Below are positions 11,806 through 21,108 of a DNA stretch of 64,000 nt, piece after piece (the stretch's first letter is position 1; each line of letters starts with the position of its first letter). The notes below the pieces were generated by a model that was not told the origin of the DNA, ran no database searches, and saw nothing but the letters and a program-made list of their open reading frames with translations. The stretch is taken from assembly GCA_000746585.2 (NCBI GenBank), contig CP009217.2:810662-874661 (forward strand), in the 5' to 3' direction. Source of the stretch: Rickettsiales bacterium Ac37b (lineage in GTDB: Bacteria; Pseudomonadota; Alphaproteobacteria; Rickettsiales; Arcanibacteraceae). Both the position numbers and the translations under genes were made by a program.

Positions 11806-12533
11806 ATATTATTTCGTGCAGTAGCTATAATAGTTTTCATTTTCTGTATTACTGCATTTAGGCCACTAAAAATTGATTCACCTATTATGAAATGGCCAAT
11901 ATTTAGTTCAGAGATAGGTAAAATACTAGCAATTTGCGAAGTTGTTTCATAATTTAAACCATGTCCAGCAGCACATTTTAAACCTAAGCTTACGGCATAA
12001 TGAGCCATTTTCTCTATTTTTTCAAAGTGAAATAACTGTTCATGATGTTTACTATTACAATATGAACCGGTATGTAATTCAACCATATCAGCACATAGAT
12101 CCCTTGCTGCCTTCACTTGCTCCTGTTCTGCCTCTATAAAAAGAGATACAGTAATTTCTTGAGCTTTGAGCTGTTTTATAAAGTTTTCTAATTGATTATA
12201 ATATTTGACAACATTTAGTCCTCCCTCTGTGGTAAGCTCTTCTCTCTTTTCTGGTACAATACAAACATACATAGGTTGGGTATATATAGCAATATTCAGC
12301 ATTTCCTCAGCTAGGGCAATTTCAAGATTCAGAGGTATATTTAATTCTTTAAGTAATGCTATATCTGGATCTTTTATATGCCTGCGATCTTCACGTAAAT
12401 GAGCAGTAATAAAATCAGCGCCTAGAGCCATAGCTAGTTGCGCAGCTTGTATTGGGTCAGGATGTATACCACCACGTGCATTACGCAATGTTGCTACATG
12501 ATCTATATTAATACCTAATTTCATTTGGGTCAT
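11802..12533 (-). CDS. pdxJ: Pyridoxine 5'-phosphate synthase
   Basis: Condenses 1-deoxy-xylulose 5-phosphate with 3-amino-2-oxopropyl phosphate to give pyridoxine 5'-phosphate, the ring-closing step of the DXP-dependent vitamin B6 pathway. The 243-residue TIM barrel shows the family start LGINIDHVATLRNARGG, then ITAHLREDRRHI, ELHTGSYCN and AAGHGLNYET. The ATG overlaps the rluC stop (ATGA). A second in-frame ATG three codons on (MKLGINIDH) is an alternative start. pdxH at 39.9 kb supplies the next step, so the end of this pathway is present. Confidence 0.96.
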   Translation of the reverse strand: MTQMKLGINIDHVATLRNARGGIHPDPIQAAQLAMALGADFITAHLREDRRHIKDPDIALLKELNIPLNLEIALAEEMLNIAIYTQPMYVCIVPEKREELTTEGGLNVVKYYNQLENFIKQLKAQEITVSLFIEAEQEQVKAARDLCADMVELHTGSYCNSKHHEQLFHFEKIEKMAHYAVSLGLKCAAGHGLNYETTSQIASILPISELNIGHFIIGESIFSGLNAVIQKMKTIIATARNNI

Positions 12534-13399
12534 ATTTTTATACCAGCTAATTCACACATATTCTGTATATACAGTGGAAGAGGGGCTATGAATTCAAGAG
12601 ATTTGTTATTCATAAAATTATTTAATAGTATTTTATATGCATGTAAGTGTAGAGGTTTTTTACTTCTTACTCCATATTTCTTATCCCCTAAAATAGGATA
12701 TCCAAGTAACTGACAATGTATTCTTAATTGATGTTTTTTGCCAGTAACAGGTAATAGGCTTACAATAGAAAATTCATTATTTACTGAACCTAAAACTTTA
12801 TAATGAGTTAAAGCTTCACTATTATCAATAGTGGATACGATTTTACCAACGCGATTTTTAGGCTTGCCTATGATAACAGCTATATATTGTTTTTCTATAT
12901 TTTTATTTTTAAAATGTTCAGCGAGTATTGCCGCAGCTTTCGCATGGCGTGCAACCAGTAAAATACCTGTAGTTTCTTTATCTAGTCTATGTACTAATTT
13001 AGGACGCATTGATAATTCAAAACATAAATGGTCTAGCATATGATCTATACTATATTTAATTTTACTGCCTCCTTGTACAGCTAAATTATTAGCTTTATTA
13101 AGCACTATAATATTAGTATCTTTGTATAAAATACTATCTTTCACTTGCTGAAGTAACTTGGAGTCAATTTGAGGATGATTTATACTCGTAGGGGCTTGAA
13201 TTTTTATAGTATGATCAATATTAATAATATCGCCTTCTTTTAAACGATCATTTGCAAGAGCTAGCATATTATTTACTTTAATCAATCCTTTGCGCAAGCT
13301 TTTTTCTATAATAGCTTGAGTTATACCTTGTCTTCTAATAACACGATCTAAGCGTGATCCTGCTTCTTGTTCAGTAATTAGCACTTGATGAAAATGCAC
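12530..13399 (-). CDS. rluC: 23S rRNA pseudouridine synthase, RluC-like
   Basis: Isomerises specific uridines of 23S rRNA. The 289-residue protein has an N-terminal S4 RNA-binding domain (~14-60, SRLDRVIRRQ to LKEGDIINI) and a catalytic domain with the RluA-family motif HRLDKETTG (catalytic aspartate at 140), GKKHQLRIH and LGDKKYG. The family is secure; RluC rather than RluD is inferred from the sequence after the motif (LLVARHAKAAAILAEHF), which resembles alphaproteobacterial RluC. First gene of the overlapping operon with pdxJ and acpS. Confidence 0.85.
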   Translation of the reverse strand: MHFHQVLITEQEAGSRLDRVIRRQGITQAIIEKSLRKGLIKVNNMLALANDRLKEGDIINIDHTIKIQAPTSINHPQIDSKLLQQVKDSILYKDTNIIVLNKANNLAVQGGSKIKYSIDHMLDHLCFELSMRPKLVHRLDKETTGILLVARHAKAAAILAEHFKNKNIEKQYIAVIIGKPKNRVGKIVSTIDNSEALTHYKVLGSVNNEFSIVSLLPVTGKKHQLRIHCQLLGYPILGDKKYGVRSKKPLHLHAYKILLNNFMNNKSLEFIAPLPLYIQNMCELAGIKI

Positions 13400-13564
13400 T
13401 ATAACGTTGCCTCATTTATGATGATATTGGATAAGAATATTTGACATTAATATCATATAATATTTTTTATTGCTAGTTTTTTGATATTTTATGATCAATA
13501 GTTAATCATTATTCATGAATAACTATTATAGCTGTACTCTTAATTATTTAATATAGGAATTAAA

Positions 13565-15184
13565 ATGCTTTATATTATTGACCATACCCATTCACCGCAG
13601 CAAGTTGAGAAAACTCTTAGTGTTCCTAATTTAACTCATCTAAATATAGTACATAGAAAAGAAAATTGGCTTATAGAAGCTATATGCCAATTTTTAAAAA
13701 TAAATAATTCTATTAAATTCCTTAAGTTTGATCATAGTATATGCAATAGAGAACAACTTAAAATGCTAATGGAGAGTTTGTCGTTTAATCGTTCCTTAAT
13801 ACACCTTGATTTAAAAAATAGTACAAATATTTATAATAATATACAGTTTGTAGTAAATTATTTAATAACTAATCCTCCATTATTACATTTAAGTCTAGAA
13901 AATACTTTCTTAAATAAAAGTGATATGATCTGTTTAGCAGATGGGTTACGAAAAAATTATATTCTAAGATCATTAAACTTATGCAGAATAACTCAAAAAA
14001 AAGAGAGTGGGATAGATAATATTATCAGCGCGTTAGCACATAATAAAGCCTTACAGCGTCTAGATTTATCACATACCATGCTATCTAACGATATAGGAAC
14101 CACCATAGCATATATGTTATGCAATAATTTTAATTTAGAAGCATTAAACTTAAGCCATAACCCTCTCGGTAAGGATAGTATTCAATCTATTACATATGCG
14201 CTAAAGCTAAATAATTCATTAAAAATTCTTGATTTATCAGGTCTTGGTGATAATAGTGATAATGATTTAAGTGTTACAGATATTTTTAATGAAAATAAGT
14301 GTTTAGGAGAACAAGGTTTTCAACATCTTGCCAGGATGTTAACCGTAAATAAAGGATTAAAATCTCTTATTTTAAATAATAATTATACTTTTACTCGATG
14401 GATCATGCATTTGGGATTAGCGCTCATTAGAAACAGCACTTTGTGTAGGCTTGAGTGTAATAACAAAAACACAGATATTTTTGATGAAATAATTTTTGCT
14501 TGGGCTTTAAAAGAAAATAGAAATTTATTAAAGGTATCATTATCTCAAAATATTTGTATAGAGAAAGAATTATATTTGCAATTTAATAATATACAAGCTT
14601 ATAATACAGCACTTCTTATTATTGAACACAAATCTTTATCTAATACACAAACGTTAGCGATTTTTCAGCAGAAATCCGCAGTAGAATATATATTAGAAGA
14701 AACTTCATTCAATATCAGCAGTCATGAAGCTACTAAATTAGTAGAAGAAGCATTGATGCCTGCTCGTGCTAAATATACTCTTGAACTTTTAAAAGTAAGG
14801 AAACAATGTCAACCAGGGATTTCTATCAATAACATAGATTTTGGAAATAAAAAATATCCTTTTTTAGAGGCTATGCCTGTTATGATTTTAGAGAAAATTT
14901 TTGGTTATAACGTTTTTGAAGAAAATGTAGATAAGTACGTAAGAAGCGCTATTACAATAAAGAAAAAATTTAATACAAGCATAGAAAAAAATGACCACGA
15001 TACAATAGAGAGAATATTACCCAAAATGACACACTCGGTGTTTGATAACATATTATTACAGGGTAGATATAATTCAAAAGATACCAACATTAAAAATCTC
15101 ATTGATAACCATCAATTAGACACTACAAGTAAAAGAAAATACCAAGATTTTGTGAGTGAAAGAAAAAGAGCATGGGCAAGGTAA
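13565..15184 (+). CDS. Leucine-rich-repeat protein (ribonuclease-inhibitor-like)
   Basis: A 539-residue protein with no signal peptide. Residues ~20-310 carry long leucine-rich repeats of 26-30 residues of the ribonuclease-inhibitor/NLR kind, for example HNKALQRLDLSHTMLSNDIG, FNLEALNLSHNPLGKDSI and NNSLKILDLSGLGDN. Repeats become irregular after ~320, and a helical, charged C-terminal part (~370-539) has no repeat signature. ATG with upstream AGGA. Repeats of this kind are common in eukaryotes and in secreted effectors of intracellular bacteria, so a host-directed role is a fair guess. It stands alone between the rluC operon and nth, and no secretion signal can be read. Confidence 0.75.
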   Translation: MLYIIDHTHSPQQVEKTLSVPNLTHLNIVHRKENWLIEAICQFLKINNSIKFLKFDHSICNREQLKMLMESLSFNRSLIHLDLKNSTNIYNNIQFVVNYLITNPPLLHLSLENTFLNKSDMICLADGLRKNYILRSLNLCRITQKKESGIDNIISALAHNKALQRLDLSHTMLSNDIGTTIAYMLCNNFNLEALNLSHNPLGKDSIQSITYALKLNNSLKILDLSGLGDNSDNDLSVTDIFNENKCLGEQGFQHLARMLTVNKGLKSLILNNNYTFTRWIMHLGLALIRNSTLCRLECNNKNTDIFDEIIFAWALKENRNLLKVSLSQNICIEKELYLQFNNIQAYNTALLIIEHKSLSNTQTLAIFQQKSAVEYILEETSFNISSHEATKLVEEALMPARAKYTLELLKVRKQCQPGISINNIDFGNKKYPFLEAMPVMILEKIFGYNVFEENVDKYVRSAITIKKKFNTSIEKNDHDTIERILPKMTHSVFDNILLQGRYNSKDTNIKNLIDNHQLDTTSKRKYQDFVSERKRAWAR

Positions 15185-15296
15185 ATATAACTTTTATAAA
15201 ATTTAATTTCTCAGCCAGAATAGTAGTATTGCTAATTTAAATTAAAATTTATATAGTGATATAAATTATTCTTTCTATAGAAAATACTACGAGAAC

Positions 15297-15932
15297 ATGC
15301 ACCCTAACACAATAGAACAAATTTTTGCAAGGTTTTCTGCGAGTTTATCAGATCCTAAAACTGAATTAAATTATACCAATGATTTTACCTTGCTTGTAGC
15401 TATTATACTTTCAGCCCAAAGTACTGATATAGGTGTAAATAAAGCAACTGCTAAATTATTTGCATTCGCAGATACGCCCTCAAAAATATTAACTCTTGGT
15501 GAAGAAGGCTTAAAAAATTACATTAAAACTATAGGGTTGTTTAATAATAAAGCTAAAAATATAATAGCTTTAAGTAAAATATTACTAGAAGACTATAATA
15601 GTCAAGTACCAGCTTCTTTTGATTTATTATATAGTTTACCAGGTGTAGGCAGAAAGACAGCCAATGTATTTTTAAACTGTGCCTATGATCATCCTACTAT
15701 AGCGGTTGATACACATGTTTTTAGAGTAAGTAATAGATTAGGTTTGGTAAATACAGGTAATGTACTGGATACCGAAAAACAACTATGTAAAGTAGTGCCA
15801 GAAAAATATAAAACTAAAGCACATCACTGGCTTATTTTACATGGGCGTTATACGTGTAAAGCTAGAAAACCTGAATGTAGCAAATGCATAGTACAAGACT
15901 TATGCGAATATGAAAAAAAACATAATTTGTAG
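15297..15932 (+). CDS. nth: Endonuclease III
   Basis: Base-excision-repair glycosylase/AP lyase that removes oxidised pyrimidines. It has 211 residues, the usual length. Helix-hairpin-helix SLPGVGRKTANVFLN with catalytic lysine 120, catalytic aspartate 138 in AVDTHVFRVSNRLGL, and a 4Fe-4S cluster formed by C187, C194, C197 and C203 (C-x6-C-x2-C-x5-C). It is transcribed alone and followed by a palindromic element. Confidence 0.97.
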   Translation: MHPNTIEQIFARFSASLSDPKTELNYTNDFTLLVAIILSAQSTDIGVNKATAKLFAFADTPSKILTLGEEGLKNYIKTIGLFNNKAKNIIALSKILLEDYNSQVPASFDLLYSLPGVGRKTANVFLNCAYDHPTIAVDTHVFRVSNRLGLVNTGNVLDTEKQLCKVVPEKYKTKAHHWLILHGRYTCKARKPECSKCIVQDLCEYEKKHNL

Positions 15933-15979
15933 AAACCATAAAAAATAATAATACTGGATTTTCAAAGAGAAAGTATAAT

Positions 15980-16075
15980 AGTTTCAAATGGAGATGACAT
16001 TAGGGATGAGGCATCGAAGCCTACTAATTGTTAGGTAAGCACTAATGACGACATACGCATCTTCATTTGAAAGTT
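15980..16075. repeat. Single-unit palindromic element (core family), between nth and the zeta subunit
   Basis: Imperfect terminal inverted repeats AGTTTCAAATGGAGATG (left) and CATCTTCATTTGAAAGTT (right, 16058-16075). The core reads GGGATGAGGCATCGAAGCCT then ACTAATTGTTAGGTAAGC, and contains a short internal stem CCTA...TAGG (16020-16035). It ends 3 bp before the stop codon of the converging zeta-subunit gene, where it could act as part of a transcript end. Confidence 0.75.
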
Positions 16076-16078
16076 AAT

Positions 16079-16402
16079 TCATGAATTTTTAATATAATAT
16101 TCTGCGTCTTTTTTGATATGTACTATAGAAGATTTAATTTCACTTATATCAATATTGAATCCTGCTGAGGTAAGATCGTTATATATTTTATTTACTAAAT
16201 CGTCTTCACTGTAGTTGTTATTAACGCTATCTTCAACTAATTTTGTTGCATAAGAATCACTTGCAGTTTGATCCATCTTCATTTGAGATGCTGCCCAAAG
16301 ACCAAGCATTTTATTAGTACGAGCATTAATTTTAAATTCAATTTCTGCATCATGTGCAAATTTATTTTCATATGCTTGCTCACGATCATCTATTTTATTC
16401 AT
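16079..16402 (-). CDS. ATPase inhibitor subunit zeta (DUF1476)
   Basis: A 107-residue protein of the alphaproteobacterial DUF1476 family, whose characterised member binds and inhibits F1-ATPase. It begins MNKIDDREQAYENKFAHDAE, with the family pattern DRE-A-E-KFAHD-E-FK--ARRNK-LGLWAA seen here as FKINARTNKMLGLWAASQM. The C-terminal half is helical and acidic. The start ATG follows AGGAGAAA. It is divergent from purC, a neighbourhood that recurs in alphaproteobacteria and supports both assignments. Confidence 0.88.
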   Translation of the reverse strand: MNKIDDREQAYENKFAHDAEIEFKINARTNKMLGLWAASQMKMDQTASDSYATKLVEDSVNNNYSEDDLVNKIYNDLTSAGFNIDISEIKSSIVHIKKDAEYYIKNS

Positions 16403-16549
16403 TCTTTTCTCCTTGGTAGTTTTATAGGATGTAAATATACTATAACTTTTATTAAAGCAAAGTAATAATTAATTGTTTACTAAATAAAAAAATACCGCTA
16501 TTACATTAAATAATAATTAATGTATCATTTTATAATAAGAGGCATTGTC

Positions 16550-17296
16550 TTGTTTAAAAAGAAACAAATATATGAAGGTAAGGCGAAAATTCTTTTTGAG
16601 GGGCCCGAACCTGGCACTATCATTCAACATTTTAAAGATGATGTAACAGCCTTTAATAATCAAAAACGTGGCTTAGTATCAGGTAAAGGTGTTATTAATA
16701 ACAGGATATCTGAGCTTGTTATGTTAAAATTAGGCGAGATTGGTATTCCTAACCATTTTATTCGTACGCTCAATATGCGAGAACAATTAGTCAAAAAAGT
16801 TGATATTATACCCGTAGAAGTAATTGTAAGAAATGTAGTGGCTGGTTCTATGGCAAAAAGGCTTGGCTTTGAAGAAGGCGTGGTGTTACCTCGTAATATT
16901 ATAGAATTTTGTTTTAAAAATGATAATTTAAACGATCCTCTCATTAGCGAAGAACATATTATAACATTTGGGTGGGCTAACCCAATAGAATTAGAAGAAA
17001 TTAAGGCTTTTGCTACTAGAATTAATGATTTTCTTATAGGAATGTTTTTTGGTGTTGGCATTAGATTAATAGATTTTAAAATAGAATTTGGTCGTATCAA
17101 TATAAATGATATGGAACATATAGTACTAGCTGATGAAATTAGTCCTGATAGTTGTAGATTATGGGATATTAAAACTAACGAAAGAATGGATAAAGATAGG
17201 TTTCGTAGAGATTTAGGAAATATAGAGGAAGCCTATAGAGAAGTAGCTAGAAGATTAGGTGTATTAGTGAATATTGATCCAAATGAAGAGGAATAA
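16550..17296 (+). CDS. purC: SAICAR synthetase
   Basis: Phosphoribosylaminoimidazole-succinocarboxamide synthase: joins CAIR and aspartate with ATP in de novo purine synthesis. Visible motifs are [53 protein letters not shown] and [14 protein letters not shown]. The start is probably the TTG at 16550 (248 residues), because AAGAGG (16537-16542) lies 7 bp upstream and the protein then begins [13 protein letters not shown] as in the family. The ATG at 16520 would add ten residues that place this ribosome site inside the gene. First of four purine genes. Confidence 0.95.
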   Translation: MFKKKQIYEGKAKILFEGPEPGTIIQHFKDDVTAFNNQKRGLVSGKGVINNRISELVMLKLGEIGIPNHFIRTLNMREQLVKKVDIIPVEVIVRNVVAGSMAKRLGFEEGVVLPRNIIEFCFKNDNLNDPLISEEHIITFGWANPIELEEIKAFATRINDFLIGMFFGVGIRLIDFKIEFGRININDMEHIVLADEISPDSCRLWDIKTNERMDKDRFRRDLGNIEEAYREVARRLGVLVNIDPNEEE

Positions 17297-17304
17297 AGAT
17301 AAAT

Positions 17305-17553
17305 ATGAAAGTTAGAATTTATGTAATGCCACGTAAAGAAGTATTAGATCCTCAGGGTAAGGCTATTATGTCTTCTTTAAGCACACTCGGATTTTCAAAT
17401 CTTCAAGAAGTGAGACAAGGTAAATTACTCGAATTAACCCTAGCTGAACAAAACACTGATAAAATTGCTGATATTGTGCACGAAATGTGTAAAAAATTAT
17501 TAGTTAATGAAATTATTGAAGATTATAATTTTGAAATTGTACAAAATACCTAA
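17305..17553 (+). CDS. purS: Phosphoribosylformylglycinamidine synthase subunit PurS
   Basis: Small 82-residue subunit that bridges PurQ and PurL in the three-protein FGAM synthase used by alphaproteobacteria, Gram-positive bacteria and archaea. Typical sequence: MKVRIYVMPRKEVLDPQGKA, SSLSTLGFSNLQEVRQGKLLEL and C-K-LLVNEIIEDY. It follows purC by 8 bp and precedes purQ by 68 bp. Confidence 0.95.
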   Translation: MKVRIYVMPRKEVLDPQGKAIMSSLSTLGFSNLQEVRQGKLLELTLAEQNTDKIADIVHEMCKKLLVNEIIEDYNFEIVQNT

Positions 17554-17621
17554 CTTAATTTGAAGAGATTAAAGATAGAACTTATAGACTAGGATAATTC
17601 TAGCATAGAAGAGAGAAAAGT

Positions 17622-18314
17622 ATGAAAGTAGGTATAATAGTTTTTCCCGGGTCAAATTGTGATCATGACGTATTTAAAGTATTTGGATCTTATTCTGGGT
17701 GTTTTCCACAAAAGATTTGGCATAATGACATTTTTTTACCTAAAGGGCTAGATTTAATAATATTACCTGGAGGGTTTTCATATGGTGATTATTTGCGTAC
17801 GGGTGCAATTGCTGCTAACTCTCCTATAATACAAGAAGTCATCAAGGAAGCAGAAAAAGGTGTATATATTTTAGGTATTTGTAATGGTTTTCAAATTCTC
17901 ACCGAAACACGTTTGTTACCTGGAACATTAATTAGAAACAAGCATTTAAAATTTATTAGTAAAAGTGTTTATTTACGTGTAAATAAAACTAAGTCATTAT
18001 ATACCGAAGCTTATAAAGATCATCCTGTTATTAAAATACCAATTGCCCATCAAGAGGGGTGTTATTTTACCGATCAGGAAACTTTGAGGAAATTAATTGA
18101 TCAAGAGTTAATAGCATTTAGTTACTCTGATGAACGAGGGGTTGTAAATGAAGAATCTAATATTAATGGTTCACTAAATAATATTGCAGGAATTATTAAT
18201 GCAAAGGGTAATATATTAGGTCTTATGCCCCATCCGGAAAGAGCGGTAGATATTTTAACAGGCAGTGAAGATGGCAAATATTTATTTAACTATTTATCTA
18301 AAGAACTAAGATGA
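17622..18314 (+). CDS. purQ: Phosphoribosylformylglycinamidine synthase subunit PurQ
   Basis: Glutamine amidotransferase subunit that supplies ammonia to PurL. The 230-residue class I amidotransferase has FPGSNCDHD at the N-terminus, the oxyanion region [12 protein letters not shown], the nucleophile in [11 protein letters not shown], and the His/Glu pair in [11 protein letters not shown] follows GAGAGAAA. The stop overlaps the purL start, so the two chains are probably made in step. Confidence 0.96.
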   Translation: MKVGIIVFPGSNCDHDVFKVFGSYSGCFPQKIWHNDIFLPKGLDLIILPGGFSYGDYLRTGAIAANSPIIQEVIKEAEKGVYILGICNGFQILTETRLLPGTLIRNKHLKFISKSVYLRVNKTKSLYTEAYKDHPVIKIPIAHQEGCYFTDQETLRKLIDQELIAFSYSDERGVVNEESNINGSLNNIAGIINAKGNILGLMPHPERAVDILTGSEDGKYLFNYLSKELR

Positions 18315-20497
18315 TGAATTTAGAAGAAATTAACAAGGATGTGGCTAAAGAATTAGGTCTATCTAATGAAGAATATGAAAAGATTTTAGAGATATTAGGG
18401 AGAAAACCTAACTATACGGAACTGGGGATTTTTACCGTAATGTGGAGTGAGCATTGTTCTTACAAATCTACCAAATTACATTTACGCAAGCTACCTACAG
18501 AAGCTGAGTGGGTTATATGTGGCCCTGGAGAGAATGCAGGGGTGATAGATATTGGCGAAGGTAAGGCTATAATTTTTAAAATGGAAAGCCATAATCATCC
18601 TTCTTTTATTGAACCATATCAAGGTGCGGCAACTGGTGTTGGTGGTATTATGAGGGATGTATTTACTATGGGTGCCCGTCCTATAGCTAATTTAAATTCT
18701 CTACGCTTTGGAGATTTTAACCATCCAAAAACTAAGTATTTACTAGCAGGTGTTGCCGCTGGTATAGGTGGATATGGTAACGCTATGGGTATACCTACGG
18801 TTGGGGGGGAATGCACTTTCCACTCTTCTTATAATGGAAATATTTTAGTTAATGCAATGACAGTTGGCATTGCTGATCAAGATAAAATCTTTTATTCAAA
18901 AGCTTCGATACCGGGTACGGTAGTTGTTTATGTAGGATCAAAAACAGGACGTGATGGCATACATGGTGCCACTATGGCTTCAGCTTCTTTTGATGATTTA
19001 TCAGAACAAAAGAGACCTACTGTACAAGTAGGGGATCCTTTTGCAGAAAAATTATTACTCGAAGCATGCTTGGAGTTAATGTCTAAAGATGCTATTCTTG
19101 GTATTCAAGATATGGGTGCTGCAGGACTCACCTGTGCTTCTTTAGAAATGGCTGGTAAGGGTGGGACTGGTATAGAATTAGATTTAGATAAAGTACCAGT
19201 ACGTGATCCTAAGATGATACCATATGAAATCATGTTATCTGAAAGCCAAGAGCGTATGTTAATGGTACTTAAACCAGAATGTGTCGAAATGGCATATAAA
19301 ATTTTTGCTAAATGGGGATTAGATTTTGCTGTTGTTGGTACTATTACTACTACAGGTAGATTAATTTTAAAAGCAGGTAATCAAGTTGTTGGAGATATAC
19401 CAATCGATCCTTTGCATGAAAACTCTCCTGAGTATGACCGTTCATTTATACAACCTATTCCTAGGAAAGATATAAAAATAGATATTAATATAGATCATAA
19501 TATTAATGATATTTTACTAAAATTGCTTGCTAGCCCGGATTTATGTGCTAAAAACTGGATTTATGAACAATATGATTCAACAGTAGGAGCAAGCACTATC
19601 TCTGGCCCCGGTGGGGATGCTGCCGTGTTACGTATAAATGCAAATAAAGCCCTGGCTATGACAAGTGACTGCACCCCTCGTTATTGTGCTGCAGATCCTT
19701 ATGGTGGCGCAAAACAAGCAGTTGTAGAAAACTGGCGTAATTTGATTTGTGTAGGAAGTAAGCCTTTAGCTATTACAGATTGTCTAAATTTTGGTAATCC
19801 TGAGAAACCTGAAATTATGGGGCAAATCGTTGCTTGTATAGAAGGTATGGCAGAAGCATGTAAAGTATTAAAATTCCCTGTAATTTCTGGGAATGTATCT
19901 TTATATAATGAAACCAATGATAAAGCAATTTATCCAACTCCAACAGTAGGCAGTGTAGGTTTGATAGAAGATATAGATAAGCTTACAAGAAACTGTTTTC
20001 AGAAAGCGAATGACACTATAGTTTTACTTGGTAAAACAGAAGGACATCTAGGCGCTTCTTTATTTTTACGTGAAATATACGGTGAGGAAGATGGGCAAGC
20101 ACCAAGTGTGAATTTATTTGAAGAAAAAAAATATGGTGAATTTATATTACACCTTATAAAACACAAAATGATTACTGCTTGTCATGATGTATCTGATGGC
20201 GGATTATATATATCTTTAGCAGAAATGGCTATGAAATCTAATATTGGCGCTATTATTCAAATTCCCTCTAATGTTAATAAATATAATTGGTTATTTGGTG
20301 AAGATCAATGTAGATATATTATTACTTGTAATAATGAATCCTTATCAGGTATAGAAAAACTTATAGAAGAACATAATATTTATTATCAAATTTTAGGTAA
20401 AACTGGTGGAGATAAAATTCAAGCTAACGATGAAGAAATTACGTTAGATCAACTGAAGTTAACTTATAATAAATCTTTATCTGACAAAATGTCTTAA
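18311..20497 (+). CDS. purL: Phosphoribosylformylglycinamidine synthase subunit PurL (small type)
   Basis: Synthetase subunit that amidates FGAR to FGAM with ATP and ammonia. At 728 residues it is the small PurL that needs PurS and PurQ. Motifs: [62 protein letters not shown], and in the second half [12 protein letters not shown] and CHDVSDGGL. Two adjacent ATGs are possible; the first overlaps the purQ stop by 4 bp, the second by 1 bp. Last gene of the purCSQL cluster. Confidence 0.97.
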   Translation: MMNLEEINKDVAKELGLSNEEYEKILEILGRKPNYTELGIFTVMWSEHCSYKSTKLHLRKLPTEAEWVICGPGENAGVIDIGEGKAIIFKMESHNHPSFIEPYQGAATGVGGIMRDVFTMGARPIANLNSLRFGDFNHPKTKYLLAGVAAGIGGYGNAMGIPTVGGECTFHSSYNGNILVNAMTVGIADQDKIFYSKASIPGTVVVYVGSKTGRDGIHGATMASASFDDLSEQKRPTVQVGDPFAEKLLLEACLELMSKDAILGIQDMGAAGLTCASLEMAGKGGTGIELDLDKVPVRDPKMIPYEIMLSESQERMLMVLKPECVEMAYKIFAKWGLDFAVVGTITTTGRLILKAGNQVVGDIPIDPLHENSPEYDRSFIQPIPRKDIKIDINIDHNINDILLKLLASPDLCAKNWIYEQYDSTVGASTISGPGGDAAVLRINANKALAMTSDCTPRYCAADPYGGAKQAVVENWRNLICVGSKPLAITDCLNFGNPEKPEIMGQIVACIEGMAEACKVLKFPVISGNVSLYNETNDKAIYPTPTVGSVGLIEDIDKLTRNCFQKANDTIVLLGKTEGHLGASLFLREIYGEEDGQAPSVNLFEEKKYGEFILHLIKHKMITACHDVSDGGLYISLAEMAMKSNIGAIIQIPSNVNKYNWLFGEDQCRYIITCNNESLSGIEKLIEEHNIYYQILGKTGGDKIQANDEEITLDQLKLTYNKSLSDKMS

Positions 20498-20852
20498 CAA
20501 AAACTTATTATACACCTCAAGTAACTGAAGAGAGTAGTATGCAAAGGTCAATTTTATAAAAGACAGGGAGTTTGAAATCGAGGAACGGGACATACATAGA
20601 TACGTGAGTACCGTAGATTTTCAAAGATGACGACGTCTATTTTTGAAATCCACCGAGTATACATAAAAATCTTCCGTTTACTAGAAGCAATTTTTATGCT
20701 GATAAGTAAATATGAAGATATAGGTAAGATGATTTTTTTAAATCTTAATTATCTTAAAAAACAGTTACTACCAGTACATTTATCTCATTAATGCTCATTA
20801 GCATCCTTTTTATATTGTTCTCAAGAATGACGCTGAGAATAATAAGAAAACT
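20498..20852. other. Intergenic DNA after purL with hairpins and a diverged palindromic unit
   Basis: No gene seen. Positions 20662-20670 (CATAAAAAT) and 20690-20698 (ATTTTTATG) form a 9-bp stem, extended inward by CTTC/GAAG, which may end transcripts from purL or from the convergent glycosyltransferase. Around 20557-20650 a stretch with GAGTTTGAAATCGAGGAACG and AAAGATGACGACGTC resembles the core of the palindromic family but is too diverged to be sure. Confidence 0.35.
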
Positions 20853-20960
20853 ACAGTAAAAACAGTTTAAGTTTGATACAAGAAATGAGGAGCAAAGCCA
20901 CTAATTGCTAGGTGAACATTGAGCGACGCCATCCGCAGCAAGTTCAAATCAATTTACTAT
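20853..20960. repeat. Single-unit palindromic element (core family), after purL
   Basis: The right end CAAATCAATTTACTAT (20945-20960) is the same as in the composite elements; the left end ACAGTAAA is degraded. The core reads GAAATGAGGAGCAAAGCC then ACTAATTGCTAGGTGAAC and TTGAGCGACGCC, one of the cleanest copies of the family core. It therefore links the single-unit elements (same core) to the composite ones (same right end). Confidence 0.7.
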
Positions 20961-21108
20961 ATATGTCCTAATTTTATGCCTGCATTATCGAGAGTTATAA
21001 TATTCTATAATTAATATTATAGGATGAATACATTAATATTTTTGATTCTATTAACTTACTTTAACTCTTATTACACTAAAGCAAGTTAATAGTTGGGGCT
21101 ATCGATTA

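Noticed and set aside
16660-17100. 146-residue open frame antisense to purC
   Set aside because: Complement of a strongly conserved gene; nothing supports a second product.
20557-20650. Further full member of the palindromic family
   Set aside because: The core resemblance is loose and the ends are not inverted repeats; it is noted only in the gap description.
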